In this document: positions 12,729 to 20,374 of the stretch, in pieces
Position numbering within the stretch: the stretch's first letter is position 1
Layout: the number at the start of each line of letters is the position of its first letter
Virus record (IMG/VR): IMGVR_UViG_3300011116_000834
Span: 1-64,000 of that record
Reading direction: 5' to 3' (one strand)
DNA: 64,000 nucleotides
From: a virus
Notes under the pieces: model-generated
What the model was told of the DNA's origin: nothing
The model's database searches: none
Seen by the model: the letters and a program-made list of their open reading frames with translations, nothing else
Program-made: the position numbers and the translations under genes

Positions 12729-13448
12729 ATGTTTTATAAAAATCAAAATAAACTCACAGAACAAAATCGCAATTTATTGCAAAAAGGATTATTAAATAAA
12801 TCCTTTAAAAATAATAAAATTGATTTAAATGAACAATTAGCACCAAAAGGAAAAATGTATCAATGGCTTTTGGACAAAGTGCCAAGAGGAATATGGCATC
12901 CACTCATAGAACCTGGATGGGGGATATTCAAAATGTGGGAATCTACGGTGGAACGAGAATTACTTTCCATGACTCCCGAAGAATTTGCAGCATTATCAGA
13001 TGCAGCAAGAGCAGCATATAATGCAAGAAGGGCTGAAGCTATAAAATGGAGAGAAACTGCTGCTCTTTTAAAGCAAGAACGAAGGGGAATGTGGACTAAA
13101 TTTTTCACAACAAAAGACGGTAGAGTAATTGCATATAATGAAACAGAGGGAATATGGTATGGGTTAAGCAAAGAAGGATATAGGCGTCCCGATGGAACAA
13201 TTTATTATAGACCAGAACCAAGATTTCCAATGCCTGAAGGTTGGAAACCAGGAGATCAACCTCCCAACTTTACAGATACTCATCCAGTAGGACTAGGACC
13301 TGCTCCTTTATATAGTGGTGGAACAATCAATGTTGGCGACATAAACGATGATAGATTAGATACATTTGGTCCAGCAAGAGCTACTCCACCAACAGAAGAT
13401 CGTGGAATAGATCCATGGAATTCAGATACACCCTTTCAACAAGCATAA
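12729..13448 (+). CDS. Putative internal head protein, paralogue 2 of the Trp/Pro family
   Basis: A 239-residue protein. The N-terminus is longer than in its paralogues and ends KIDLNEQ (about residue 37), again (L)-x-E. It then shows the family features: a helical region with EREL and TAALLKQE, the unit GRVIAYNETEGIWYGLSKEGY, FPMPEGWKPGDQPP, and the C-terminal tag EDRGIDPWNSDTPFQQA. A GGAG ribosome binding site precedes the ATG. Confidence 0.75.
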   Translation: MFYKNQNKLTEQNRNLLQKGLLNKSFKNNKIDLNEQLAPKGKMYQWLLDKVPRGIWHPLIEPGWGIFKMWESTVERELLSMTPEEFAALSDAARAAYNARRAEAIKWRETAALLKQERRGMWTKFFTTKDGRVIAYNETEGIWYGLSKEGYRRPDGTIYYRPEPRFPMPEGWKPGDQPPNFTDTHPVGLGPAPLYSGGTINVGDINDDRLDTFGPARATPPTEDRGIDPWNSDTPFQQA

Positions 13449-13457
13449 GGATATTTT

Positions 13458-14177
13458 ATGAAAACAGATATTGCATCATTAAAGATATTACTAGAGAAAA
13501 AATTAAATGAAAAATTTAATTTACAAGAACAAACACCAAATTTCTGGAAAGGTCAGTGGTGGAGACCATTACGAGATGTTATTTATCCAAATCATCTTGG
13601 TCAGCGTCCATGGGAAGTTGTATCTCATTGGATAAAGGGTGAAGGAATGAGATTATGGGAAATGACCGAAGCTGAAATTCAGGCTCTATTACAGCAATAT
13701 AGAGAAAGAAATGATTTAGAGGGATATTCTAGAATTATAGGTCAATTGGTGAAAGATAAAAAATATATTACTTTAGCACGCGAATTAGAAGAATCTATGG
13801 TTGGATCACATTTTACTGAATTTACCATAACTAAAGATGGTAGATGGATAGCATTTAATGAAACAGATGGTAGATGGTATGGAATTGGAAAGATACAACA
13901 TGGATGGAACCAAGTTGTAGATGGAAGAGGTACAACAAATAGAGTTCCAGCATACACACACGAACCAAGATATCCAATGCCTGAAAATTGGAATCCAGGA
14001 GATCCAATTCCATATAGTCCACCACAACCAGGATCAAATAATGTAATTAGTCCAGGAATTGGTTCCAATAATCCATATGATGATTTTGATCATTTGGGTA
14101 GTACTCCCGCAGGTTCACCAACTGGAGATCGTGGAATAGATCCATGGAATTCAGATACACCATACCAACAAGCATAA
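13458..14177 (+). CDS. Putative internal head protein, paralogue 3 of the Trp/Pro family
   Basis: A 239-residue protein, same length as the preceding one. The N-terminal helix ends FNLQEQ (about residue 24). Shared blocks are GRWIAFNETDGRWYGIGK, YPMPENWNPGDPIP and the terminal tag GDRGIDPWNSDTPYQQA. The DNA of the tag is nearly identical in all three paralogues, pointing to recent duplication or selection on the end. AAGGA lies before the ATG. Confidence 0.75.
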   Translation: MKTDIASLKILLEKKLNEKFNLQEQTPNFWKGQWWRPLRDVIYPNHLGQRPWEVVSHWIKGEGMRLWEMTEAEIQALLQQYRERNDLEGYSRIIGQLVKDKKYITLARELEESMVGSHFTEFTITKDGRWIAFNETDGRWYGIGKIQHGWNQVVDGRGTTNRVPAYTHEPRYPMPENWNPGDPIPYSPPQPGSNNVISPGIGSNNPYDDFDHLGSTPAGSPTGDRGIDPWNSDTPYQQA

Positions 14178-14190
14178 TAAAGGAATCAAC

Positions 14191-15363
14191 ATGAAATATG
14201 ATTTATCAGAAAAAAGAATACAACCACCTAAAGATTTTTGGTGGAATCCAGGAGATGGTGAATATTTTGAAAGACCAGGACCACTAGATCCAATGGATTT
14301 TGATCCAATGGATCCTCCACCCGATCCCACCCATTGGGATTGGGAGATAAAACCAAATGGTATACCGCGCGGAAAGTGGTACGACACGGATACTAGGTAT
14401 AATGGTCCCGAGCGCTTTGGTCCTCGTCCCAATCCATCGAATCCTCCATCATGGTGGGGTGGGACTGCTGCTGCATGGGCAAGATATGCTCATTGGTTAA
14501 TCAGAGGTGTTGCGCTTATTCCATTATTCATAAATCAATCATGTGGAGGCGATTGTCAGGATGGAGTTGTTCCAGGAACCGCCTACCCTTTGCAACCAGG
14601 ATATGGTTGGAGATGGATTAATGATGGAGAATTTCTTAGGTACTACAAACCAGATGGAAATGGTGGATGGGTGGAAGCATCTGATGAAGATATCAACCTA
14701 TTCTTCAATATGCCTGGATTTCCATCTGGATGGTATCAGGGATGGGATCAAAATGGAAAACCTTGTATCTATAAACCAGATGGTACTGTAGCAACAGATC
14801 AAGAAATTCTTGATATTCAAAATAGACATCCAACTCCAGTTGGACCACCAGTAAATACTAAACCAACAGGTCCAGTAGCAAATGAACCAATTCAACTAAC
14901 TGCTCTTGAAGGATATGATCAAATGTCTATGAATAGATTACCAGAAAATAATAAATCTATAAACTTTAAATCATTACTTGAAGCAATTAAAGCAAACAAG
15001 GCAAAGAAAAAACTTGCCATGAGAAACTATACATCTCCAGCTAGTCTTCCTGATTCACCATTAGGTGGAGATAAAAACGCAGGAAATGCAGTTGGTCGTT
15101 CTCGCATAATCAATCAAGCAAAATCAACATGGCAAAGAGATTTCAATACTCGTTCAGCACAAAGAAAAGCAACAGATGCTGCATATACTGCAATGGGCGA
15201 ACCTGCTTCAATTGATCTTTATACTAAAGCAATGAAATTGGTAGCAGCAAAGAAAAGATCTGCACAACAATCTGGATTAGAATTCAATGCACAACATGCT
15301 GGACAAGATCTAATGAGAACTGTTACTTCGGTAAAACCTCATCATGGTGCATATACTTATTAA
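14191..15363 (+). CDS. Large Trp/Pro-rich N-terminus with basic C-terminal domain
   Basis: A 390-residue protein. The first half is Pro/Trp/Gly/Asp-rich (WWNPGDGEYF, GYGWRWINDGEFLRYYKPDGNGGW, MPGFPSGWYQGW). A hydrophobic stretch, HWLIRGVALIPLFIN, lies near residue 105, followed by CGGDC. The last 130 residues are basic and helical (SLLEAIKANKAKKKLAMRNY, AQRKATDAAYTAMG) and look like a separate domain. There is no clear (L/I)-x-E N-terminus, unlike its neighbours, although FKSLLEAIKANK at about residue 265 is similar. Function unknown. Confidence 0.65.
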   Translation: MKYDLSEKRIQPPKDFWWNPGDGEYFERPGPLDPMDFDPMDPPPDPTHWDWEIKPNGIPRGKWYDTDTRYNGPERFGPRPNPSNPPSWWGGTAAAWARYAHWLIRGVALIPLFINQSCGGDCQDGVVPGTAYPLQPGYGWRWINDGEFLRYYKPDGNGGWVEASDEDINLFFNMPGFPSGWYQGWDQNGKPCIYKPDGTVATDQEILDIQNRHPTPVGPPVNTKPTGPVANEPIQLTALEGYDQMSMNRLPENNKSINFKSLLEAIKANKAKKKLAMRNYTSPASLPDSPLGGDKNAGNAVGRSRIINQAKSTWQRDFNTRSAQRKATDAAYTAMGEPASIDLYTKAMKLVAAKKRSAQQSGLEFNAQHAGQDLMRTVTSVKPHHGAYTY

Positions 15364-15386
15364 ATAAATTTTTATTAAATATAAAA

Positions 15387-15416
15387 GAAAACCCCCCGTA
15401 AGGGGGGTTTTTGTTG
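15387..15416. terminator. Bidirectional terminator
   Basis: AACCCCCC pairs with GGGGGGTT, flanked by A and T runs, between convergent genes. Confidence 0.85.
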
Positions 15417-15452
15417 ATTAAGATCCACCACCTGGAGTATAAATTCCACTAT

Positions 15453-15962
15453 TTAACCATATGGATTTGCATATCCACCAAAGTCAGTTGGTTCGGATCT
15501 TCCACCCATTGGAAGTGATCTTGTTTGATATCCGCTATAGGGATCTACAGTTGGAGGAATGTATCTACCGTTATAATCAGTAGGTTGTGATCTTCTATCA
15601 CCCATTCCTATTCTTCTGTATTGATTACTATTATAATATGGATCTATGATTGGAGGAATTCCACCTTTGTAATCGGTAGGTTGTGATCTTCTATCACCCA
15701 TTCCTATTCTTCTGTATTGTGGAGATCCTGGTGGTAATGGTGAGGGAAATGGACTTGGTGTTGGTTCTGGTCTTGGATCTGGTCTTGGTGGGGATGGTGG
15801 GAAATCAGGTGGAAGATTTGGTGGTCCACTCATTCTTCTAAATGCACCTTGATTGTTGTTGCCACCATAAACTGGTCTGGCATATCCACCGTATCCTTGA
15901 TCTTCTGCGTAACCAATACCCTCGTTGAGCATTTTACGAATTGTTGTAGTTAATGATTCCAT
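15453..15962 (-). CDS. Repeat-containing putative internal head protein
   Basis: A 169-residue protein. The N-terminus MESLTTTIRKMLNEG ends MLNE. A Pro-rich linker (about residues 45-80) is followed by two near-perfect copies of a 32-residue unit containing RRIGMGDRRSQPTDY and a third degenerate copy (SLPMGGRSEPTDFGG). At DNA level 15580-15623 and 15676-15719 are identical. The protein looks unfolded or fibrous and may be cargo or structural. AAAGGA precedes the ATG. Confidence 0.7.
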   Translation of the reverse strand: MESLTTTIRKMLNEGIGYAEDQGYGGYARPVYGGNNNQGAFRRMSGPPNLPPDFPPSPPRPDPRPEPTPSPFPSPLPPGSPQYRRIGMGDRRSQPTDYKGGIPPIIDPYYNSNQYRRIGMGDRRSQPTDYNGRYIPPTVDPYSGYQTRSLPMGGRSEPTDFGGYANPYG

Positions 15963-15994
15963 TTAATTTTTTCCTTTTAATTTATTTATTTCCA

Positions 15995-16516
15995 TTACCA
16001 AGTCGATGGATTCCAAAGTTCTCTTTTTGGTGCCCATCGTTCACCAGGTACTGATCCACCTGGTTGTTCTATTGGATGATCTGGACTATCTGGTTTTGGT
16101 GTTCCTTGATGCACCACTCCATCTCCCGCTGGATCAACCCAATTGGATCCAGATGGCTGAATTTGTAGACCAGGACCATTTACAGTAATATCATTTGCTC
16201 CTGAACCATGGCGAACACACCACCAATATAAACCGCCAATTTTTACCCATAATCCACATCCTATACAGTTGGGGGGTATCCATGTAGGCCAATTATATCT
16301 TGGAGTTCCAGGTTCAGTTTCTGTTGGTCCTACTCTTGGTCCAGGATTGGGAGTAATTATTCTCGGACCACCAAGACCACCACCAGATGAACCAGAACCA
16401 GGAGGTCCTGGTGCTCTCACTCGAACTTTACCCCCATATGGATTATTTGGATTGAATTGTTCAGCAAATAATGATTCTACCAATCGTGATCTGATTATAT
16501 TTTTAATATTATTCAT
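15995..16516 (-). CDS. Putative internal head protein, Trp/Pro/Gly-rich
   Basis: A 173-residue protein. The N-terminal helix ends ESLFAEQ (about residue 20). A Gly/Pro/Ser-rich linker leads to NWPTWIPPNCIGCGLWVKIGGLYWW, a Trp/Cys motif like those in neighbours (NWPSWIP), followed by a Pro-rich tail. Not assigned to a family. It belongs to a minus-strand group with 15962-15453 and 17410-16526. Confidence 0.7.
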   Translation of the reverse strand: MNNIKNIIRSRLVESLFAEQFNPNNPYGGKVRVRAPGPPGSGSSGGGLGGPRIITPNPGPRVGPTETEPGTPRYNWPTWIPPNCIGCGLWVKIGGLYWWCVRHGSGANDITVNGPGLQIQPSGSNWVDPAGDGVVHQGTPKPDSPDHPIEQPGGSVPGERWAPKRELWNPSTW

Positions 16517-16525
16517 TTATTCTTT

Positions 16526-17410
16526 TTATTCCGTTGGATATTGATATTTATCATTATTAGTGGTTTCTTCTTCATCATTTTGTTCATCTGAACTATATTC
16601 AGAATCATAATCCGATTGTAAATTATCTTGAGCAATTAAATGATTTTTAGTATGTACGAGATCTGGAGAATGAAGACCTACATGAGTTAATTTAGAATGT
16701 ATATCGGTAAATCTTTCTTTAGCTCTTAATAAATTTGCTTGTCTGGAAAGATTCATTTTATCTTGCTTTTCCTTTTCTGCCTGCTTATCTTTCCATATTT
16801 GATACCAATTTTTTCCTTGATTTAGATCAGATTCGGTAGTTTTCCACTTTTGCATTTCGCCTTGTGCTTTTTCTAGTTGCTTCTTGAGATTTTGATCTAG
16901 ATTTAGCAAATACATTGCAGGATGCTTATTTACCTGATTTAACAAATGATCAGATGGTGGTTGTTGTGGACCACCCATTTGTGCTGCTCCTTGCGGTTGG
17001 GATTGTGCCTGACCCTGACCAACTCCAGATTGTTGCATTTTACGCATCATATCTGCTGGATTGCCACCAGCACCTGGTTGTTGTTGTTGTTGCTGTTTTT
17101 GCTGCATTGATTCTTGAGTTTCAATGTCTATACCATATAGTTTGGCAAGAGATATTAAATAATCTCTGGAATTCTTCTCTATATTGAAGCCTCCACCACC
17201 ATTGACTGTTCCATTTGCATTTTCTTGACCAGGATTTAGTGCATCCACATAGGGATTATAGATTGGCATATTTTTGGGTTGTCCGACACCAAAGAAATTA
17301 CCACTACCAATTGATATTTGAATTGGAGTTGCTAATGGATCCTGGGGTGGGAGATCCAGGTCTCCCCCTGGTTCTGCTTTTTCTAATATAAATTTCTTAA
17401 ATGATATCAT
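16526..17410 (-). CDS. Gln-rich putative virion protein with capsid-targeting N-terminus
   Basis: A 294-residue protein. The start MISFKKFILEKAEPGGD carries the classic short targeting helix ending FILE. Residues about 110-165 are Gln/Gly/Pro-rich low complexity. A charged coiled-coil region follows (about 170-245, LNLDQNLKKQLEKAQGEM and KDKQAEKEKQDKMNLSRQ), then an acidic tail. The layout (targeting helix, disordered Gln stretch, coiled coil, acid tail) would suit a scaffold or core protein of the prohead, but no homologue is recognised. The start at 17410 fits better than an upstream in-frame ATG. Confidence 0.65.
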   Translation of the reverse strand: MISFKKFILEKAEPGGDLDLPPQDPLATPIQISIGSGNFFGVGQPKNMPIYNPYVDALNPGQENANGTVNGGGGFNIEKNSRDYLISLAKLYGIDIETQESMQQKQQQQQQPGAGGNPADMMRKMQQSGVGQGQAQSQPQGAAQMGGPQQPPSDHLLNQVNKHPAMYLLNLDQNLKKQLEKAQGEMQKWKTTESDLNQGKNWYQIWKDKQAEKEKQDKMNLSRQANLLRAKERFTDIHSKLTHVGLHSPDLVHTKNHLIAQDNLQSDYDSEYSSDEQNDEEETTNNDKYQYPTE

Positions 17411-17481
17411 ATTATTATATATAAATTGTGTTGACAAGGATGTAGATGCTGATAGACTATTGAACAAATAGGAGTATGATT

Positions 17482-17805
17482 ATGAATCACCTAAATATTT
17501 TTGAAATTTATCCAAATTATTCTATTTTATCATTAATTGATGATGATTTTGATGATGATGAATTTGAAGAAGAGGAAGATGATGAGGATCTTGATGATGA
17601 CTTCGAAGACGATGATGACTTCGAAGACGATGAAGATTTTGAAGATGACGATGAAGAAGATTTCGACGATGATGATTTAGATGATGATGATTTAGATGAT
17701 GATGATTTAGATGATGATGATGATGATGATGATGAAAATGGATATGATGATGATGAACATCAAGAATATGAATATGAAACTGATGATGAAGATCCTTATC
17801 GGTAA
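17482..17805 (+). CDS. Extremely acidic Asp/Glu-repeat protein
   Basis: A 107-residue protein, of which about residues 17-107 are almost only Asp and Glu with a few Phe, Leu and Tyr. The DNA is a run of GAT/GAA repeats (for example a 15-base unit encoding DDDDL repeats near 17680-17715). The N-terminus MNHLNIFEIYPNYS keeps an IFE motif. The charge suggests a DNA mimic, a histone-like competitor or a counter-ion for packaged basic proteins; which is unknown. AGGAG precedes the ATG at 17482. The stop overlaps the next start. Confidence 0.7.
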   Translation: MNHLNIFEIYPNYSILSLIDDDFDDDEFEEEEDDEDLDDDFEDDDDFEDDEDFEDDDEEDFDDDDLDDDDLDDDDLDDDDDDDDENGYDDDEHQEYEYETDDEDPYR

Positions 17806-18032
17806 TGTCAGATAAATCATCAATATCAGAACAACTTACAAACTGCTATGAATATTTTGAACTATCTGAAAGAGCAGCGATAGATTGTGCTTTTGAAGAA
17901 AGCAATAATTATTGGATCAAGACAGTGAATGTTGCTAATAGTTTACTAAATAAGAATGAACATGGTTCTTTTTTAGATGAAGAATATCATTTTCTTGTTC
18001 AAGTTTCAAATTACTTTAAGGATGTAAATTAA
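17805..18032 (+). CDS. Small helical hypothetical protein
   Basis: A 75-residue protein of two or three helices (ISEQLTNCYEYFELSERAA, VANSLLNKNEHGSF). Not recognised. The ATG overlaps the last base of the preceding stop codon, so it is likely coupled to the acidic protein. Confidence 0.6.
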   Translation: MSDKSSISEQLTNCYEYFELSERAAIDCAFEESNNYWIKTVNVANSLLNKNEHGSFLDEEYHFLVQVSNYFKDVN

Positions 18033-18033
18033 A

Positions 18034-18411
18034 ATGCGTGACTATACTATTGAAGTTTTTCTAAATGAAGAGTATGGATATAAGACTTGGATTTGGAATC
18101 CAAATATGGGTGAAGATGAATTCGTTTCATGGTGGAATGATCTAACTGAATCTGATATCATCAAGTATTTTTTCAATATCAAAGCACTTCCAGGCACACT
18201 CAAAGAATATGTGGAAAAGTCCCCAGGAACTGTTTCTGTTAGAGAAACAGGCGATCCAACATCACATCGCCCATATTATTACTGCCATTTCCATGATGTG
18301 AATGATTCCTATATTTCAGTAGGAACAAATAATTATCGCTTCCGCAATCGTTCTCGTTACGATTGGAAGGAGCATTGGTTGGATCATCAATTGAGCAAGA
18401 ACAAGTCTTAA
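18034..18411 (+). CDS. Hypothetical protein with targeting-like N-terminus
   Basis: A 125-residue alpha/beta protein. The start MRDYTIEVFLNEEYGYKT carries FLNE, as in the cassette, although here it may simply be the first strand. Trp- and Tyr-rich (WIWNPNMGEDEFVSWW, HRPYYYCHFHDV). No family recognised. It follows the previous gene by 1 nt and converges on the minus-strand gene at 18408 with a 4-nt overlap. Confidence 0.6.
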   Translation: MRDYTIEVFLNEEYGYKTWIWNPNMGEDEFVSWWNDLTESDIIKYFFNIKALPGTLKEYVEKSPGTVSVRETGDPTSHRPYYYCHFHDVNDSYISVGTNNYRFRNRSRYDWKEHWLDHQLSKNKS

Positions 18412-18692
18412 GATATCAGTCCAATGACATCATAGGTTTGTGGAATTATGGCACTGACATGGACTGGAACTAATTGACTTGGACCTACGCTAACTTTTGC
18501 AAGTGAACCAAGTGTACTTCCATAATATGTAATTCCATATGCATTGGTAGCAGCATTTAGAGTGGTTCCCAAAAATGGACTTGCAAGTCCAACCATTTGT
18601 GCTGTTGCACCATTGATAAATCCCACATAACTTCCATAAGTGACTCCAGTGGAAGCGGGTATTATTCTTGTTCTCTTATAGGATTCAGCCAT
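18408..18692 (-). CDS. Small beta-rich, possibly structural protein
   Basis: A 94-residue protein rich in Gly, Ser, Thr and Val (starts MAESYKRTRIIPASTG), with the look of a decoration or fibre-associated virion protein. No charged helices. A GGAG site precedes the ATG and a CATAAATA late box lies about 21 nt upstream, which supports late expression. Confidence 0.6.
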   Translation of the reverse strand: MAESYKRTRIIPASTGVTYGSYVGFINGATAQMVGLASPFLGTTLNAATNAYGITYYGSTLGSLAKVSVGPSQLVPVHVSAIIPQTYDVIGLIS

Positions 18693-18713
18693 TATATTTC
18701 TCCGTGATACATA

Positions 18714-18721
18714 TATTTATG
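18714..18721 (-). promoter_or_regulatory. Late-type promoter (minus strand) for the gene at 18692
   Basis: CATAAATA on the minus strand, 21 nt before the ATG with a ribosome binding site between. Confidence 0.5.
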
Positions 18722-18937
18722 CAAAAACCAAATTGGCAGGAATTCGACTTTAAGGTGGCAAGCGATTATTCTCATGGAAGTCCTGAATATTATAGGGAAA
18801 CTCTCCGTAATATGATCGGTATGCCTACCAATTTACCTGGAGAGAAAAATGATAATCAAGAAGCAAAACCTAACACGCGAAATATTGGTAAAGTTTTTAA
18901 TGCAGGGAATATGTCAAGTTTCCTTCGAAAAACTTAA
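18719..18937 (+). CDS. Small hypothetical protein
   Basis: A 72-residue protein (starts MQKPNWQEFDFKVASD) of uncertain fold with a helix at YYRETLRNMIGM. It overlaps the next gene by 89 nt, which is long, so one of the two starts may lie elsewhere. No ribosome binding site is apparent. Confidence 0.45.
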   Translation: MQKPNWQEFDFKVASDYSHGSPEYYRETLRNMIGMPTNLPGEKNDNQEAKPNTRNIGKVFNAGNMSSFLRKT

Positions 18938-19283
18938 GGATGGAACCAATCGTATTCTTCTTTGCACCCTAGAACCATCGCTGATTCCTAGCAATTATCT
19001 CAGTAGTGTTAGGAAAGTGCTGGCACCATCGGGAAACACGGATATACTGCCTGTATGGGAAGTCAGTGAGGGTAAATGGAAAAGTTTCAAGATATCAAAC
19101 TTGAACGATTTCAGAACTCCCGATGAATTGCTAACTGCTGATAAACCAGGTCAGGATCTTGATTCAAATCAAAAGCAGATTATTGAAAAACTCAAGAAAG
19201 ATGCAGAGAAGAAGTTTCAAAAACTTGTGGCAGAACTAAAGCAAGAAGCCTTAGACGCAAAGAAAAAATTAAATGGAGAATAA
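18849..19283 (+). CDS. SH3-like beta-barrel protein (DUF2693-like) with coiled-coil tail
   Basis: A 144-residue protein. Residues about 10-85 match the same family as the gene at 3362: helix, GICQVSFEKLKDGTNRILLCTL, then WKSFKISNL. The C-terminal 50 residues are a charged coiled coil (IIEKLKKDAEKKFQKLVAEL) absent from the early paralogue. GGAGAG lies before the ATG at 18849. Function unknown; the tail suggests oligomerisation. Confidence 0.7.
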   Translation: MIIKKQNLTREILVKFLMQGICQVSFEKLKDGTNRILLCTLEPSLIPSNYLSSVRKVLAPSGNTDILPVWEVSEGKWKSFKISNLNDFRTPDELLTADKPGQDLDSNQKQIIEKLKKDAEKKFQKLVAELKQEALDAKKKLNGE

Positions 19284-19285
19284 TT

Positions 19286-19450
19286 ATGAATACCCCAGAT
19301 CGTGAAGTACTAATGAAGCATCGGGCAAAGAAGCGCAAGTGGACTGCAAAGAATCAAGCATCACTTGCTAATGCGAAGAAGAAGACTCTAGAAGATCTTT
19401 ATAAGCAAGGTCGTCTTCCCAAGGCATTCTTTTCGCGGATTGGTGTATGA
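19286..19450 (+). CDS. Small basic protein
   Basis: A 54-residue, Lys/Arg-rich protein (starts MNTPDREVLMKHRAKK, ends FFSRIGV). The charge suggests nucleic-acid binding. GGAG precedes the start and the stop overlaps the next ATG as ATGA. Not recognised. Confidence 0.65.
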   Translation: MNTPDREVLMKHRAKKRKWTAKNQASLANAKKKTLEDLYKQGRLPKAFFSRIGV

Positions 19451-19953
19451 ACATATTCGTTCTTGATGAAAATCCGCATATCGCAGCACATATGATGTGT
19501 GACAAGCATGTGGTAAAGATGATCGTGGAGGGATGTCAAATGCTCTCCACGAATCATCGTTTATCTGGCAGTCATGTTGTGTATGCGCCTATCAATTTGT
19601 ACAAGCAATCATTTCAAAATCACCCATGTACCATATGGGCGAGGCAGACTACCGATAATTATTTTTGGTTAGCAGAGCATACTCACGAATTATCGCTTGA
19701 GTATACTCGTCGTTACAATAAAATTCATTTGTCACATGCCATGACTGAATGGTTTAGATTTCATCCTCCTTTACAAATTCCAAGAGGAGATTTAACACCA
19801 TTTGCTCAGGCAATGCCAGAGGAATTTAAAGTTCCTGGGGATGCTGTTGCTGCGTATCGTAAATATTACATTGGGGCAAAGTCAAAGTTTGCTAAATGGA
19901 AATACACAAATCCTCCAGATTGGTACTTGACACGATCTGGAATGCTGGTATAG
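19447..19953 (+). CDS. Conserved phage protein, possibly a DNA-repair glycosylase-like enzyme
   Basis: A 168-residue protein. MNIFVLDENPHIAAHMMCDKH, VVKMIVEGCQMLSTNHR, HPCTIWARQTTDNYFWL and VPGDAVAAYRKYY are characteristic of a family common in T4-like cyanophages. Members are annotated either as hypothetical or as pyrimidine-dimer glycosylase-like; I cannot confirm the activity. Conserved Asp, His, Cys and Trp residues point to an enzyme. Full length. Two tRNA genes follow. Confidence 0.65.
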   Translation: MNIFVLDENPHIAAHMMCDKHVVKMIVEGCQMLSTNHRLSGSHVVYAPINLYKQSFQNHPCTIWARQTTDNYFWLAEHTHELSLEYTRRYNKIHLSHAMTEWFRFHPPLQIPRGDLTPFAQAMPEEFKVPGDAVAAYRKYYIGAKSKFAKWKYTNPPDWYLTRSGMLV

Positions 19954-19965
19954 TTGACATATAAC

Positions 19966-20039
19966 GCCTCCTTAGCTCAGTTTGGTAGAGCTGCAGACTT
20001 TTAATCTGTAGGTCGTAGGTTCAAATCCTACAGGGGGTA
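19966..20039 (+). tRNA. tRNA-Lys (anticodon TTT)
   Basis: A complete cloverleaf. The acceptor GCCTCCT pairs with AGGGGGT, the anticodon loop is CTTTTAA, and the T-loop has the TTCAAAT pattern. CCA is not encoded. Reads AAA/AAG. Confidence 0.92.
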
Positions 20040-20042
20040 TTT

Positions 20043-20114
20043 GCGAGCGTAACTCAGCGGTAGAGTCTCGGTTTTCCAAACCGATGGTCGAGGGTTCGAA
20101 TCCCTTCGTTCGCT
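20043..20114 (+). tRNA. tRNA-Gly (anticodon TCC)
   Basis: A complete cloverleaf. GCGAGCG pairs with CGTTCGC, the anticodon loop is TTTCCAA and the T-loop TTCGAAT. CCA is not encoded. Reads GGA. Confidence 0.92.
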
Positions 20115-20115
20115 T

Positions 20116-20286
20116 ATGAATGACAATAGACGACATGCAGCAGGAAAGGGAGATAAACCCCGTGAGGTTGACTACCAAAAATGGTCAGATAACTGGGATA
20201 AAATCTTCGGAAAGAAAACAAATGGCAAGCGATGCAGAAGTAAAATTTTATCTAGAAAGAAAAAAGATGCTGGAAAAGATTCTTGA
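20116..20286 (+). CDS. Small conserved phage protein (MNDNRRHAAGKGDKPR type)
   Basis: A 56-residue, very basic protein. Its start, MNDNRRHAAGKGDKPR, followed by DYQKWSDNWDKIFG, is a pattern I recall from many T4-like phages. Function unknown; probably nucleic-acid or protein binding. The ATG lies directly after tRNA-Gly, so it is read from the processed tRNA transcript. It overlaps the next small gene by 65 nt in another frame. Confidence 0.7.
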   Translation: MNDNRRHAAGKGDKPREVDYQKWSDNWDKIFGKKTNGKRCRSKILSRKKKDAGKDS

Positions 20287-20350
20287 ATCAAATAAAGAAT
20301 ATCAGCATTATATGATTTTACTGGATTATAATAAAAATGGAGCAGATTGA
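20222..20350 (+). CDS. Small helical protein
   Basis: A 42-residue, Lys/Glu-rich helix (starts MASDAEVKFYLERKK). GGAAAG lies before the ATG. It is probably real, as a downstream overlapping gene, but too short to classify. Confidence 0.5.
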   Translation: MASDAEVKFYLERKKMLEKILESNKEYQHYMILLDYNKNGAD

Positions 20351-20374
20351 TTTACATCAATTTGTCTATAATAT

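Noticed and set aside
17550-17760. GAT/GAA repeats as a CRISPR or satellite array
   Set aside because: The repeats are codon repeats of an acidic protein in frame; there are no spacers.
20120-20350. 76-codon frame starting at 20120
   Set aside because: The conserved MNDNRRHAAGKGDKPR frame from 20116 covers its first part; only its last 42 codons, from 20222, look like a gene.
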